Source: Pyxidicoccus sp. MSG2 (GTDB taxonomy: Bacteria; Myxococcota; Myxococcia; Myxococcales; Myxococcaceae). Taken from it: a stretch of 64,000 nt of DNA. The position numbers and the translations under genes are program-made. Under the pieces are notes generated by a model. That model was not told where the DNA came from, did no database searches, and saw only the letters and a list, made by a program, of their open reading frames with translations. The stretch's first letter is position 1; each line of letters opens with the position of its first letter. The stretch lies in contig NZ_JAPNKC010000001.1 in the NCBI RefSeq assembly GCF_026626705.1, positions 8,946,001 through 9,010,000 of the forward strand, given 5' to 3'. Shown here one piece after another: positions 63,207 through 64,000 of the stretch.

Positions 63207-64000
63207 TCAGCTCTCGCGGGGGCCGGTGCGCTCCGCCGCGATGTCCATCCCCGTGGCCACCTCCGGGATGATGCCCAGGCGCTGGTAGATGGGGCGCACG
63301 TGCGCGCGCAGGCCCGGCAGCTTCATCCGGAACCACGCCGCGCCCAGCAGGCACATGGCGCCGCCGATGGCGAGCGTCCGCGGCGCGCCCAGGTGCGTGG
63401 CCAGCACGCCCGCCAGCAGGCTCCCGAAGGGCGCGGTGCCCATGAAGGCCATGGCGTAGAAGCTCATCACCCGGCCGCGCATCCGCTCCTCGACGATGGT
63501 CTGCAGCACGGTGTTGCTGGACGCCGTCGTCACCATCATCCCGAAGCCGCAGAGCACCATGGTCACCATCGACAGGGCCAGGTGCCGCGAAGCTGAGAAC
63601 GCCAGCAGCCCCGCGCCGAAGAGCAGGGTGGTGGTGAAGATGACGCCGCCCAGCCCGCGCACGGAGCGCCGGGAGGCCAGGAACAGCGCGCCCGTCAGCG
63701 CGCCCAGTCCGGACGCGGCCATCAGGAAGCCCAGCGTGTTGGGCCCGCCGTGCAGCACCTGGGACGCCATCACCGGCATCAGCGTGGTGAGGGGCATCCC
63801 CATCAGGCTCACCACGGCGATGAGCCCCAGCAGGGTGCGGATGGGCGGGAAGTGGAAGGCGTGCTGGAAGCCCTCCTTCAACTCCGTGAGGACGTGCTGC
63901 GGGCCCTGCGTGCGGGTGCGCGGGGTGATGCGCATGGCCAGCAGTGAGGCAATCACCGCCAGGTAGCTGAACGCGTCGATGAGGAAGCAGCCGCCCTCTC
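63207..64000 (-). CDS. MFS transporter (C-terminal part, 5' end outside window)
   Basis: About 264 C-terminal residues are visible; the frame continues beyond 64000 (GGCFLIDAFSYLAVIASLLAMRI at the edge, listed as GGCFLIDAFSYL and AVIASLLAMRI). Six or seven membrane spans are seen (LLGLIAVVSLMGMPLTTLMPV, GFLMAASGLGALTGALFLA, MVTMVLCGFGMMVTTASSN). The RGRVMSFYAMAFMGTAPFGSLLAG segment is typical of the MFS_3/enterobactin-exporter-like group of drug and siderophore exporters. The C-terminal 30 residues are soluble. The substrate is unknown. Confidence 0.88.
   Translation of the reverse strand, partial: EGGCFLIDAFSYLAVIASLLAMRITPRTRTQGPQHVLTELKEGFQHAFHFPPIRTLLGLIAVVSLMGMPLTTLMPVMASQVLHGGPNTLGFLMAASGLGALTGALFLASRRSVRGLGGVIFTTTLLFGAGLLAFSASRHLALSMVTMVLCGFGMMVTTASSNTVLQTIVEERMRGRVMSFYAMAFMGTAPFGSLLAGVLATHLGAPRTLAIGGAMCLLGAAWFRMKLPGLRAHVRPIYQRLGIIPEVATGMDIAAERTGPRES

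Overview
The window is high-GC DNA (about 70% by eye) with strong third-position G/C bias, dense genes and many lipoproteins carrying Asp/Gly- or Pro/Ala-rich linkers. This, together with DUF1552/DUF1592 pairs, stand-alone GspE_N proteins and many two-component and ECF regulators, points to a myxobacterium, most likely Myxococcaceae (Myxococcus, Pyxidicoccus or Corallococcus). No rRNA, tRNA, CRISPR array, intact insertion sequence or phage was found. The content looks like ordinary chromosome with accessory islands.

Layout. 1-8.2 kb: a partial EcsC-like gene, a large protein with two superfamily 1 helicase modules in tandem, then a minus-strand operon of ECF sigma factor, anti-sigma/TPR/CHAT protease-like protein and small lipoprotein. 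8.3-14.1 kb: AlaX-type tRNA editing enzyme, DsbA-like oxidoreductase, cytochrome P450, a histidine kinase/response regulator pair and a small XRE protein. 14.2-19.5 kb: a complete tripartite RND efflux operon (TolC-like, HlyD-like, RND pump). Its downstream edge cuts into what looks like the first 16 codons of an EamA-family transporter gene. 19.6-22 kb: an amino-acid ABC transporter with binding protein and permease in one chain, plus its ATPase. 22-30 kb: alpha/beta hydrolase, three tandem 53-bp palindromic repeats, SGNH hydrolase, TPR protein, Pro-rich Ala/Gly-rich protein, GspE_N plus degenerate receiver protein, ArsC/Spx-like protein, beta-helix lipoprotein and LysR regulator.

30-38 kb: outer-membrane beta-barrel protein with tandem terminators, ribose-5-phosphate isomerase, a DUF1592 lipoprotein overlapping a Tat-exported DUF1552 protein, YdjM-like membrane protein and a secreted pectinacetylesterase-family hydrolase. 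38-43 kb: a single-pass membrane protein, a PAS-GAF histidine kinase, and a HelD-like helicase whose 3' end overlaps the kinase gene. 43-47.5 kb: ChaN/TraB-like lipoprotein, AraC regulator and DUF3703 protein, followed by a Tat-exported small subunit with a GMC oxidoreductase. 47.6-53.4 kb: double M16 peptidase, YpfJ-like zinc protease, poly-Asp protein, and an XRE-cupin regulator coupled to a 43-residue upstream ORF behind a promoter with an array of ACGGAT half-sites.

53.4-64 kb: an extremely methionine-rich protein (66 Met of 155 residues by hand count), a VIT/VWA lipoprotein with its small downstream gene, GH15 glucoamylase/trehalase, S9 prolyl oligopeptidase, two small proteins and the end of an MFS transporter. 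The most unusual loci are the Met-rich protein, the sigma/anti-sigma-CHAT operon, the tandem-helicase fusion, the operator array before the micro-ORF/XRE-cupin pair, and the efflux operon abutting a truncated transporter gene.
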